Assembly (NCBI GenBank): GCA_016800925.1 | Contig: JABCPU010000248.1 | Location: 37,116-101,115, forward strand | Direction: 5' to 3' | Length of the DNA stretch: 64,000 bases | From: Suillus spraguei | Taxonomy: Eukaryota; Basidiomycota; Agaricomycetes; Boletales; Suillaceae | Part shown: positions 32,358-47,404 of the stretch, piece after piece | Layout of the letters: each line of letters begins with the position of its first letter | Position numbering within the stretch: position 1 is the stretch's first letter | Position numbers and translations under genes: made by a program | Notes under the pieces: generated by a model | Database searches by the model: none | Told to the model about the DNA's origin: nothing | What the model saw: only the letters and a program-made list of their open reading frames with translations

Positions 32358-34281
32358 TGTAAAGATACAACCTAACCTGGGCTGTAGATAAACTACCTCC
32401 TAAGTTAGTATGTGAGTCTTGCGCTCCGTCTAGTCTGCTTCACTTGTGAAAACAAGAGTGTTCGACCCTAAAGGGGGATGCCTATTAGTACGGTCAAGTT
32501 CAAGTCAAACTTCAGTGCGAATGAAGCACCGTGGTCAGTGGTAAGTTGCCGCAGTCAGCGATGATGCCACCGGAACTAGTGTTATGCGTAGCAGTGCTAC
32601 CGTGGTCGAGATATAGTCAGAAACAGTGGTGTCGAGCAATGATATCAGTGGTAGTGGTAAGGTTGCGAGCGGTGCAAAGAAACAGTAAAGAAGGCCACGG
32701 TGCTTTCAGCAGTAAAGTAGCGGTGTGTGAGAAGTTCAGTCAAAATAACAGTCAAAAGTCCAGCGGTATGCCAGTGGTAACGGGGAACGAGCGTGATGTA
32801 TTAATGAGCGATAAGGAAACTTTAAAGACTAAGTCCACTACTGGGTGGATCCAGAGCTAGACAATAATCCTGACCTATAGTATGTGCAATGGTGTAAAAT
32901 CAGGTGTGGTATGGTGCGGAGTATGCAGTGCTTATATCCTAAATCATATGTACTCAGAATACTCTAGGCGAGATCAGTAGCGCTGGAGTGTAGTAACTGC
33001 CATAAGTAAACATAGTGCAAGGTGCTGCGGCATGAGGCAACATGTAATAAGGCTTCCCATGGAATCAGTGATAATGAACATAAAACAAATGACGCACCAA
33101 ATGGAGCTATGCGGACGCGGCAAGGACATGGGAGGACATCGGTACATGGAACATGGTGTGGCAGTCAGTATGGTGTGCGGTAAGCGTGGGATGCTGCCGG
33201 TAATGCTAAAGGGGTAAGATGGCCATGGACAAGTGGTAACTCCTATAGACGTGAGACAAGTGTCAAAAGATGGGGTTTTAAGCCCAGCGCCAATATGTTC
33301 GTTACACCGCCAAGACCGCTGAAACAAAGAAACTAGCGCTGGCCTAAGTATAAGCGCAGCGTTAATACTACTGAAGGTGCGAGTGAGATATTCGACCCAA
33401 GAGGACTGCAAATAGAAGCAATTCCTTCTAAGTTAGTGCGAAGGAAACAACGAAGTACTAATAAGGCAACAATGATTCCAACTTCCGAGGTTAGCGGCAG
33501 TAATGGTATATCAGTGGTACTAGTGCGGTGTCAGCGGTACATGCGCGGTAAGGATAGCTGCAATGGTTAGCTAGCGAGAGCAAGGACAAAGTTACTTGAG
33601 CGAGATGAAAATGTTAATACTAACTGGCGGTGTGGTAGCAGTAGCAGCAACTTCGTATGAGCGAGAATGCAGGCGAGAGAGAAAACGACCCAGCGAGATC
33701 ACTGGCCATGGTCCAGTTACAAGTAGCAAAGTCAAAAGTCGCGCGGTACTTCGGGCGGTAAAGTTACCAGCGGTTAAATCTAAGAGCGATGTTTGAATGG
33801 AGGAGAGTTCAAAAGCAAATGGATTGTGACTAGCAAGCATTTCAGATACTAAGTCCTAGTGAAGGGATGTAATGGGAAGTAAAAGTAACGGTATGTATGT
33901 TCAGTCCTTTTTAACATATGCGAGCGCGTATGAGATAGCTATGCGAGTCCAGTAGCGAGAAAAAAATAAACAGGGTACTTAATAAAGAGGCACACAGCGT
34001 GCAGCGGCCCCTTGAGATGTAAGGTAAATTCTGCCATAGATTTAGTAATGGTGGAAGCAAGGTAACTACACACCAATGGATTCTAGAAGGAATAGGACGG
34101 GACATGAGGGCATTGGCACAAGGATCTGGTAAGGGTTCACGGGAGAAGAATGGTTCCGCCTTAGCGGAGCGAAAAGGCTATTTTGTCGCTATAAGGAATT
34201 TCTTTGGTTGCCACCGCAGACGTTAATGAGACGCTTGTCGAAAATGGGGTTTTGACAGTCAGCGTGACTTTTCTCACTACA
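32358..34281 (+). repeat. family-B LTR complex inside the gag fragment
   Basis: Starts TGTAAAGATACAACC. One LTR-like 3' end is at 33306 (GTTCGTTACA) and a second at 34281 (TTCTCACTACA); both are preceded by a diverged GACAAGTGT..GGGGTTTT phrase and followed by CCGC. It may be one long LTR with an internal duplication or one LTR plus part of another. Open frames inside are not supported. Confidence 0.6.
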
Positions 34282-34435
34282 CCGCTATTATGCAGCAGCT
34301 CGAGATTACGCTTACCACACATCACCCAGAGGATCCTTACAACATCAAAAAGGTATACGAAGCAGCAATCTTTCTTTTACCAAGTACCTCCACTGCTGTA
34401 ATGGCGCTGGCTTCCCTTGATATCAAAACCATATG
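34282..34435 (+). pseudogene. continuation of the interrupted gag
   Basis: MQQLEITLTTHHPEDPYNIK and KVYEAAIFLLPS match the region that follows LFLDGFH in related gag proteins, ending in a TGA at 34433. This shows that the 32358-34281 sequence is an insertion. Confidence 0.6.
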
Positions 34436-34559
34436 ATAATCATAATAATCATAATTCAGAGTATGCATTGGGAAATGAGGATACAGCAATAACAACAAAC
34501 ACCTACCAAGCTCCATAAATATGGTCCCTGCAGAAAGCCACCATTCAGATGGAGGTAGA

Positions 34560-36330
34560 AAGCATTACTAGGTATGCAGCAAGATGCAAAAATGCAGTCC
34601 CCTCAGGGAGCCACTGATCATGGGGTAGAATGTGCAAAATCGCGGTCCCAACAGGGAGCCACACTCATGGCATAGAATGTGCAAAAACATGTCCCCTGAG
34701 GGAGCCATGCCCATCAGGTGAGATGGGCATGCAGTACTGTGCAAAAATGCGGTCCCCTGAGGGAGCCACCCTCATGGGGTGAGATGGACATGCAGTAATG
34801 TGCAGCAATGCAGTCCGCTCAGGGAGCCATACTCATGGGGTAGAATGTGCAAAATGCGGTCCCCTCAGGGAGCCATGCTTATGGGGTGAGATGTGCATGC
34901 AGCAATGTGCAAAAACGCGGTCCCCTGAGGGAGCCACACTCATTGGGTGAGATGGGCATGCAGTAGTGTGCAAAAATGTGGTCCCCTCAGGGAGCCACAC
35001 TCATCAGATGATATGTGCAAAAATGCGGTCCCCTCAGGGAGCCACACTCATCAGGTGATATGTGCAAAAATGCGGTCCCCTCAGGGAGCCACCTTCATGG
35101 GGTGAGATAGGCCTGCAGTAGTGTGCAAAAAATGCAGTCCCCTGAGGGAGCCACACTCATCAGGTGATATGTGCAAAAATGCGGTCCCCTCAGGGAGCCA
35201 TGCACATTGGGTGAGATAGGCCTGCAGTAGTGTGCAAAAATGCGGTCCCCTCAGGGAGCCAGACTCATTGGGTGATATATGCAAAAATGCGGTCCCCTCA
35301 GGGAGCCAGACTCATCAGGTGATATGTGCAAAAATGCGGTCCCTCAGGGAGCCACACTCATTGGGTGATATGTGCAAAAACGCGGTCCCCTCAGGGAGCC
35401 ACACTCATTGGGTGATATGTGCAAAAACGCGGTCCCCTCAGGGAGCCACACTCATTGGGTGATATGTGCAAAAACGCGGTCCCCTCAGGGAGCCACACTC
35501 ATTGGGTGATATGTGCAAAAACGCGGTTCCCTCAGGGAGCCATGCTCATTGGGTCATATGTGCAAAAACGCGGTCCCCTCAGGGAGCCACACTCATCTGA
35601 TGATATGTGCAAAAATGCGGTCCCCTCAGGGAGCCACACTCATCGGGTGATATATGCAAAAATGCGGTCCCCTCAGGGAGCCACACTCATCTGATGATAT
35701 GTGCAAAAATGCGGTCCCCTCAGGGAGCCAGACTCATTGGGTGATATGTGCAAAAATGCGGTCCCCTCAGGGAGCCACACTCATTGGGTGATATGTGCAA
35801 AAATGCGGTCCCCTGAGGGAGCCACACTCATGGGGTGATATGTGCAAAAACGCGGTCCCCTCAGGGAGCCACACTCATCGGGTGATATGTGCAAAAATGC
35901 GGTCCCCTCAGGGAGCCATGCTCATTGGGTCATATGTGCAAAAATGCGGTCCCCTCAGGGAGCCAGACTCATCAGGTGATATGTGCAAAAATGCGGTCCC
36001 CTCAGGGAGCCAGACTCATCAGGTGATATGTGCAAAAATGCGGTCCCCTCAGGGAGCCACACTCATTGGGTGATATGTGCAAAAACGCGGTCCCCTCAGG
36101 GAGCCACACTCATTGGGTGATATGTGCAAAAATGTGGTCCCCTGAGGGAGCCACCCTCATGGGGTGGGATGTTCAACAACACGGTAACCCTCTAACCCAC
36201 ATTCATCAGGTGAGATGAGCACGCAGCAATGTGCACACAGTAGTCCCCTGAGGGAGCCACCCTCATCAGGTGGAATGTGCAAAAACGCGGACCCCTCAGG
36301 GAGCCACTCAGAATGTGTCACAAACCAACC
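34560..36330 (+). repeat. 47-bp minisatellite, more than 30 units
   Basis: Unit GCGGTCCCCTCAGGGAGCC plus a 28-base segment (ACACTCATTGGGTGATATG plus TGCAAAAAC). Successive GCAAAAACGC phrases at 35421, 35468 and 35515 give the 47-bp period. The first and last units are longer and diverged (extra GGGCATGCAGTA). 47 is not a multiple of 3, and the short frames across it are not genes. Confidence 0.95.
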
Positions 36331-36391
36331 GACCAAACCAAACCAACCCAACCCTAATAAACCCTAAGACCACAATTCTAACCCTAATATA

Positions 36392-38693
36392 GGACTGGGC
36401 TTGATTTTGCATGATTTTTGCTATTGGATTGCTTGATTTTATTTTGTTTCGTTTGATCAAAACCTCGTCAGGACTGGGCTTGACTTTGCTTGATTTTGCT
36501 CTTGATTTTGTTTGATCTGAAGCGTAGCTTTAGGCGAAAACCTTGTTCGGACTTGGCTTGATTTTGCGTAATGTTTGCTATGTTTTTGCTATGGAATGCC
36601 TTGATTTTGCTTAATGTCATGGGTGGCTCTAGGCCAAAAACTTGTTTGGACTAGGCTTGATTTTGCGTGATTTTTGCTATTGAATGCGAGGCGTAGCTTT
36701 AGGCGAAAACCTCGTTCAGACTTGGGTTCATTTTGCGTGATGTTTGCTATCGGATTGCTTGATTTTGCTTGATTTATTGCTGTTGTATTGCTTGACTTGC
36801 TGTGGTAATGTATCGTAGTGTCTGGCTGACTTATAGTACCGAGAACCGAGACACCGAGACAATACGTTTATATCCTAAGCAACGAGAAAGCTAATGGGCT
36901 GGTGGTGGTTTTCAAACAGCTAAACCTGATGACTAACGACTCTAATGGGCGGGGGGCGGGGGCGGGGGGGATCCAACATATGATTGCCCTGCTTTGACTA
37001 TGTTATCGTTATCGTTATCGTATCGTAGTCTATCGTATTGTTGTCGTATCGTATGTTATCGTAGTGTATCGCATTTCTTGTCCTTGTCTTGACTGTCGTA
37101 TGGTATTGTAGTCTATTTTGTTTCTTATCTTTGTCTTGACTACCGTATCATATCCTATGATATCGCATTTCTTATCCTTGACTTGCTTATGGTGGTCTTG
37201 ACTATCGTATTTTTGCAATAGCTTTAGGCGAAAACCTCGTCAGGACTGGGCTTCATTTTGCGTGATTTTTGCTATTTATTTGCTATTGGATCGTTGATTT
37301 TGCTTTATTTGTTTGATCTGAAGCGTAGCTTTAGGCGAAAACCTTGTTCGGACTTGGCTTGATTTTGCATGATTTTTGCTATTTTTTTGCTATTGAATGG
37401 CGTGATTTCGCTTAATCTTGGGCGTTGGTTTAGGCGAAAACCTCGTTCAGACTTGGTTTCATTTTGCATGATTTTTGCTATTGCGTTGCTTGATTTTGCT
37501 TGACTTGTTGTCGTAGTCTCTTGTCATTGTATTGCTTGACTTGCTGTGGTATCGTATCGTAGCGTATCGTATTCCTTATCCTTGTCTTGACTATCGTATG
37601 GTATCGTAGTCTGTCGCGTTTCTTATCCTCGTCTTGACTATGGTATTCCTGGTCAAAACCTCGTTCAGACTTTGCTTGACTTTGCTTGATTTTTGTTTAA
37701 TATGAGGCGTAGCTTTAGGCGAAAACCTCGTTCAGACTGGGCTTGACTTTGCTTGATTTTTGCTATTTTTTTGCTAATGAATTGTATGGTATTCCTTGAC
37801 TATTGTATAGTACCGAGAACCGAGACACCGAGACACCGAGACAATACGTTTTTATCCTAAGCAACGAGAAAGCTAACTAAGCCTCTAACAGGCGGGGGGG
37901 TGGTTTTCTAACAGCTAAACCTAATGACTAACGACTTTAACGGGGGGCGGGTGGGGGGATCTAACGTATGGCAAGTCCTGTTATTGTTATCCTTGACTAT
38001 CGTATTGTTATCGTATGTGATCGTATGGTATTGTATTGCTATTGTATTGTATGTTATGTTATCATATAGTGTTGTCTTGTATAGTTATCGTAGTCTATGG
38101 TATGGCGTTTCTTATGCTCGTCTTTTGCTATTGGAGTCTTGACTATTGTATCGCTTATCCTTATCGTTGTCTGGGGTGATGCGTAGGCTGAGGCGAAAAC
38201 CTTGTTCAGACTTTGCTTGATTTTGCTTGATTTGAGGTGTAGCTTTAGGCGAAAACGTTGTCAGGACTGGTCTTGACTTTGCTTGATTTTTGTTTGATCT
38301 GAAGCGTAGCTTTAGGCGAAAACCTCGTCAGGACTGGGCTTGACTTTGCTTGATTTTTGTCTGATCTGAAGCGTAGCTTTGGCGAAAACCTCGTCAGGAC
38401 TGGGCTTGATTTTGCATGATTTTTGCTATTGGATTGCTTGATTTTATTTTGTTTCGTTTGATCAAAACCTCGTCAGGACTGGGCTTGACTTTGCTTGATT
38501 TTGCTCTTGATTTTGTTTGATCTGAAGCGTAGCTTTAGGCGAAAACCTTGTTCGGACTTGGCTTGATTTTGCGTAATGTTTGCTATGTTTTTGCTATGGA
38601 ATGCCTTGATTTTGCTTAATGTCATGGGTGGCTCTAGGCAAAAAACTCGTTTGGACTAGGCTTGATTTTGCGTGATTTTTGCTATTGAATGCA
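36392..38693. repeat. complex repeat block flanked by 296-bp direct repeats
   Basis: 36392-36687 and 38397-38693 are nearly identical (about three differences and a 1-base gap) and 2005 bases apart. Between them, GGCTTGATTTTGC, TAGCTTTAGGCGAAAACCTC and TATCGTA words recur. A second-level duplication (ACCGAGACAATACGTTT) occurs near 36850 and 37830. No coding gene is visible. Confidence 0.85.
36947..36970 (+). other. G-quadruplex-capable G-run
   Basis: Four G-runs of at least three, separated by single C (GGGCGGGGGGCGGGGGCGGG). Related runs occur at about 37891-37903 and 37942-37958 after the same AACGACT context. Confidence 0.7.
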
Positions 38694-39114
38694 TTAGCCT
38701 ACTTTTTCTCTTCATTCCTGCTCAATGATATGGTATTGGTCTCACTGCAATGTTTGTGTCCACGTACTCACGACCGCATCTACTTACATTCCTGCAATTC
38801 ACTATCGTCCATGCATCAATAATCACATATTTTCTGCCTCACAAACTGTATCCCAAGTCCCCATCATTGCTCCAATATATATCTATATCCAAAGATTTTC
38901 GTTTGCCGAGGCTTCTCAATCCCTCACCATCATTGGCAACAGAAATCGACTCGCACATCTCATGCACATCAATAACAGACAAATCTATCGAACAACAATG
39001 CCCCTTGATAGAGATATGTATGTATGATAAAGTGTCCAACGCTACGAAGACTTTAAAAAAAGGCCGCCACCAGTTAGGTTTGACGATGGACCGGGAAGCA
39101 CCGGCTGTAGTACC
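38694..39114. other. no supported gene
   Basis: Short open frames only. No motif, intron structure or repeat is evident. Confidence 0.5.
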
Positions 39115-43483
<4,369 letters not shown>

Positions 43484-43486
<3 letters not shown>

Positions 43487-44740
43487 GATAAGTCGACCGC
43501 TCGACCAGCCTTGATATGTAGGTGTTTGCTTGATCCAACTAATCAGTTCGTCCCGCCGCACCTTCATACCTTGATCTGCCGACTGAACTTTTGTCTTCTT
43601 CCCATCTACGAATTCCCACTTTTGCTCTTTAACAGTCACCAAACCTTCCTTGAGCTCATCACCGCCCAAAATACAGCAAAAGGAACTTCATCCTTTTCAC
43701 CAGCCATGAACTGCGCAGTGAGCTTCAGTTTCCTCTTTGCGAGGAAGTCAGTCTGAAAAAAAAAAAAAAAAAAAAAAGAGTTAATACATGAATTGGAAAA
43801 CGACAATTTGACTAACCTTTATGCCTGCTTCCCTGAGTTCCTGCACGAGTGCAATCCGCTCTTCCAACAAGCCATCACCAGCAGCCAACACGTATACCAT
43901 GGTCTCTTTACTCCGCATCCTCTTCTCGACCCACTTTGGCCACACAATTGCAAAGATACGGTCAAGACCAATACTGACCCCAATACACGGGAGCCCTGGT
44001 GCCTTCTTCCCTTCAGCAGCGGCAGCGGCAGTGAACATACCAACCAGGTTATCGTACCGGCCACCAGCAGCAATGGACCCGACACCAACCTGCGATTCAT
44101 CCACTCCATCCTCTTCGTTATCATCAGCTTTGGCTTTTTTCGAGGGTTTCGGTTTTGGGGGGGCTGGGGCTGGGGACTCTGTTGCATTTGCGGAAAGAGC
44201 TGGTGGTGCTGATGCTTCGACGATCGCTTCATAGGTGATGCCTGTATAATAGTCTAGACCACGGGCGAGAGACATATCGAACGAGATCTATGCATACATT
44301 AATATATATCATGTTCTAATTCACGGAAAGCGAGCTTACTTTGTCGAGCACTTTATATGCTCATAGGAGAGTAAAGAGAATATCCATGTCTGAAATGCCC
44401 TGCTTCGCGCTCGGGTTTGCCATGAGAGTGGCATCCGCTTTCAAAAGATCGAGTAGCGATGGACCACCTGTATAACAAATGAGATGAGATACTTGGCTTT
44501 GCATAAAATCAAGGCTGCCTACCTTTGTGCTTGACATACTCTCCAATCTTATCAGCGACATCTGGAGAAAGGCCTTTCTCTTCCGTCATTTCTTTCTTTA
44601 CTTCTAGCCAGGGAAGCTGCACGCAATTAGAACCAGCATCGAAAATGCATCTCTATCGACCAACCTTGTCCAACTTGTCTACAGCAGAGGATATTGATCG
44701 AATCTTGTCCTGTGGACCGCAAGAACGACCTCAAGCTGAA
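43484..44740 (-). pseudogene. histidyl-tRNA synthetase, C-terminal part
   Basis: Exons on the minus strand: IRSISSAVDKLDK, LSPDVADKIGEYVKHK, DATLMANPSAKQGISDMDI, SLARGLDYYTGITYEA, GSIAAGGRYDNLVGMF, CIGVSIGLDRIFAIVW (motif 3), the anticodon-binding domain ETMVYVLAAGDGLLEERIAL, ELREAGIK, LGGDELKEGLVTVKEQ, and the end SSGRLI before a TAG at about 43484. Class II motifs 1 and 2 and the whole N-terminus are missing. Two introns end in poly-T runs of 22 (43777-43756) and 19 (44757-44739) directly before CAG. The first exon piece needs an indel near 44725. Confidence 0.85.
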
Positions 44741-44799
44741 AAAAAAAAAAAAAAAAAGAACGAAACCTCAACTGAAAAAGATTAGATATATATGCGCGT

Positions 44800-45400
44800 C
44801 AGGAAACGCGCATGCAGACCATGATTCAACATTTCTCCCAAAGGACCAGCCATTCCCGTTCTCCATGCCTGCTTGCTGCACTTGGATAAGCATGGATATA
44901 GACCGGTGGTAAGGTATCTACTCACCCGTCCACTGCGTCTAGACTTTGGTACATGAACAACCCAATCGCCCATCTAAGTTTCGAGGGTCAGCGTGACACA
45001 AGCTTGACACAAACAATAGAATGCGCGCACGTGAAGTAGATCCACTGAGGAGGCCCGACTGCTCCATCTTTCTCCGTCAAATAAAGTGGGTCGTAATATA
45101 GTAGCGTGATGACATTAAAAGCGACAATACACAGGCCAAGCAAGGTTATCTGAACAAGTTTGACTGACGCCAAGAACTAAGTGGTAATAACATACGGTAT
45201 TTGGGGCGATGGTGAGTGGAAAGAGCTTGATGAACCAATTCCAATATAGCGTAAGGAGATAACGCGAAACCAAAGATCTTATTTTCAAAGTTCAGTATGA
45301 CAGCAAAAGAACACTCAATGGAACAGTACCCACTCATCTACACCTTTATAGGAATACTTTTTGAGGTTTTTGAGTGCTGGCAGTGAGAGGTAACCCATAG
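44800..45400 (-). pseudogene. choline/ethanolamine phosphotransferase, N-terminal fragment
   Basis: The enzyme transfers phosphocholine or phosphoethanolamine to diacylglycerol in the ER. Seen on the minus strand: LKNLKKYSYKGVDE, SLVSRYLLTLYWNWFIKLFP, ITLLGLCIVAFNVITLLYYD, LYLTEKDGAVGPPQWIYFT, WAIGLFMYQSLDAVDG, RTGMAGPLGEMLNHG. The CDP-alcohol signature DG-x2-AR-x8-G-x3-D-x3-D is damaged: AR reads AW, the next Asp reads Asn (LNHG) and the last Asp reads His. The copy stops right after this motif, about 60 bases from the HARS piece. Confidence 0.82.
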
Positions 45401-46289
45401 AAAAAATCCCACTCTGCCACATAAAAGTATGTATTATGGTGTGTGCAGCAATAGTGCAACAAGGACTACATGCGCTAGTGACGAGTACGACGTGTGCGAG
45501 TAGTAGCCATCGTATGGACCGGGCGCTGCTTGTAATTCTCGTTTGCTAAACACAAAGTTAACGCGTGAAACGAGGAAGCAGTCTATAGCCTGAATGTTGT
45601 GTTTGCGAAACGCGTCGATTATGTACCGTAGATAAGACCAGGTATGTAAGGTGCAAAGTAGCTTTGCGTATATTTACATCTGTTTTAGCAGATTTCAGAA
45701 TGTCCAGTTTTCACTGGGGTTCATGCACATGACTGAAGCGCATCTTGAAACCTATGAATGAAAGGGTAAGTCACAATAGGCTGCTGAGTGATACAAGGCA
45801 AGCAAATGGATACTAACAAATGAATTGACGTGATGGAATCACTGTGACTGCAGGATCACAGATAAGCGAGGGAAAGGAAATATCCATCCCCAGAGTCGCT
45901 GCCACCAAAAGAGACGGCATATCCGTAGTGGAAGACAAATGGTGCAAGGGCCCTGGTAAGTCAGAATGCCAGCAGTGGCCTCGGTATGCACACCAAATTT
46001 AACATGGCCTCCACCCCACCCCACAATGTGCGTAATGGTAGCGGTAAATATGGGGGAAGGGGTGGGGATGGAACTCATGTGCAGGGTGTATTGATAAACA
46101 ACGATGGTGTCGCCAACACCAAGTTGCTCAGACGGAGAACTCGGTCCACAGTAGCCGTTGAACACCCACGTGTCTGAGTCAGAGTCAGCGCTGAAGGAGG
46201 GGTTGATAACGAGTGAAGCGGCTACCGATGTGACAAATGGCATATTATAGGCCAGGAGGAATGATACTGGGGTTCACAGTACTATATGA
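45401..46289. other. no recognised gene; one open frame on the minus strand
   Basis: 45839-46243 (minus) is open for 134 codons (LVINPSFSADSDSDTWVFNG and on) with a plausible composition but no motif that I can assign. The remainder shows nothing. Confidence 0.35.
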
Positions 46290-46935
46290 TAGTCCAGAAG
46301 ATTGCCGTCTGGTCCGTTTTGTCCAAAGACGCACTGGGATTTACCCTGGAGGAAACAACGTTCAAGCAGTTTAAGAGACCGGACTTGAAGCTCCTTGCAT
46401 GGTCAGCTAATCATCGGCTTAATGCTGAACTGTATGCTACGCTGCTCGGACACTTAGCAAACGTTCGGTGAGCATGGCGTCGTTACTGTACCATTATCCA
46501 AACTGATTATCCGCCAGCTTTGTGAGTGTCACGGATCGTTTTCTTTGCGAGCTCGAGCCTGTAACGAAGGGTCAAGTGGCGAAAGACCTCGATACGAAGT
46601 ACAAGCATCTAGTGAAAGGGCTCTGTCACGTTCAACTGAGAGTGAGATCCTGTCCTCTGTATTTTTGTGTTCATGTATCAGCTAGGTATGGCCGCCAGAG
46701 GCATTTGAGGAGGGAGCCGAGTTTCTGGAATTATCAGCCAAGTCTTTCGCAAATGCGCATGGTCTTCGGTTCAAGATCGCTTTTGCCGATACGTTGACTC
46801 GTCTCTTGCACCCCATTGGAAAGGTATTTCCTATTTGCTGGCTGGTACTGGTACACGCTAATATGACCTCAAGACGGCGCAGGCCGAGGTCAATCACCCA
46901 CAATGAGAAAAGGCGATCGAAAGGATCTATTCGTA
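46290..46935 (+). pseudogene. Furry/Mor2/Tao3-type cell morphogenesis protein, fragment
   Basis: These giant scaffold proteins act in the NDR-kinase polarity pathway. Four exon pieces: TLEETTFKQFKRPDLKLL and ANHRLNAELYATLLGHLANV; SVTDRFLCELEPV, KDLDTKYKHLVKGL; VWPPEAFEEGAEFLELSAKS and TLTRLLHPIGK; TAQAEVNHPQ followed by TGA where Trp (TGG) fits the family. Introns are short GT-AG. Homology ends within a few codons and the 138-bp dispersed repeat begins at 46933. Confidence 0.75.
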
Positions 46936-47070
46936 ATAGTCTATCTATGAAATGGAATGAACCTTCACATCTCGCGAGGGTCGTCTTAGAAACATGAGAT
47001 TGTATATCCTCGAGGTGCGCACATATCAGCCTAGAATCTGAACAGATCAACCAAAACTGTCAGAATCCAC
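46933..47070. repeat. 138-bp dispersed repeat, copy 2
   Basis: Same orientation as 1508-1645. It starts exactly where the morphogenesis-protein fragment ends. The following 47071-47404 shows no supportable gene. Confidence 0.9.
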
Positions 47071-47404
47071 GAACGACACCTGAAGGCGCCAGAGTGAGCG
47101 GAAAGGAGTGGAGGTACAGGCGAGAGCAGACACACGGCTTGCTAAGTATACAAGTCCCTCTCGTGAACCGTCCATCGTTGTAGGCGTTCGATGACAGCAT
47201 CATACATGCCATCCACAGATCCTACATGTCATACTAGGACGACTACGGGGGCGCGGACGAAAGACCGTACACCATAGAATATGTGGACTCGAATTGATTC
47301 AAAGGAAAGCGGAGCAAACACGTAGAAGAAATGGAACTTGCGCGCATGCGTGCTAAGCTTGGTACAGTTTTCCATTCTTCCTGTCGACAACTAATAATTA
47401 GTCC

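Noticed and set aside
32531..33840. Protein-coding frames in the family-B LTR complex
   Set aside because: Rich in GCGGTA/AGTGGTAA repeats, with no motifs, and the frames are not kept between copies.
34560..36330. CRISPR-like array (regular repeat with spacers)
   Set aside because: The 'spacers' are near-identical from unit to unit and the host is a eukaryote; this is a minisatellite with a fixed 47-bp unit.
36340..36390. Chromosome end (telomere)
   Set aside because: Only isolated CCCTAA words, no sustained tandem array, and unique sequence follows on both sides.
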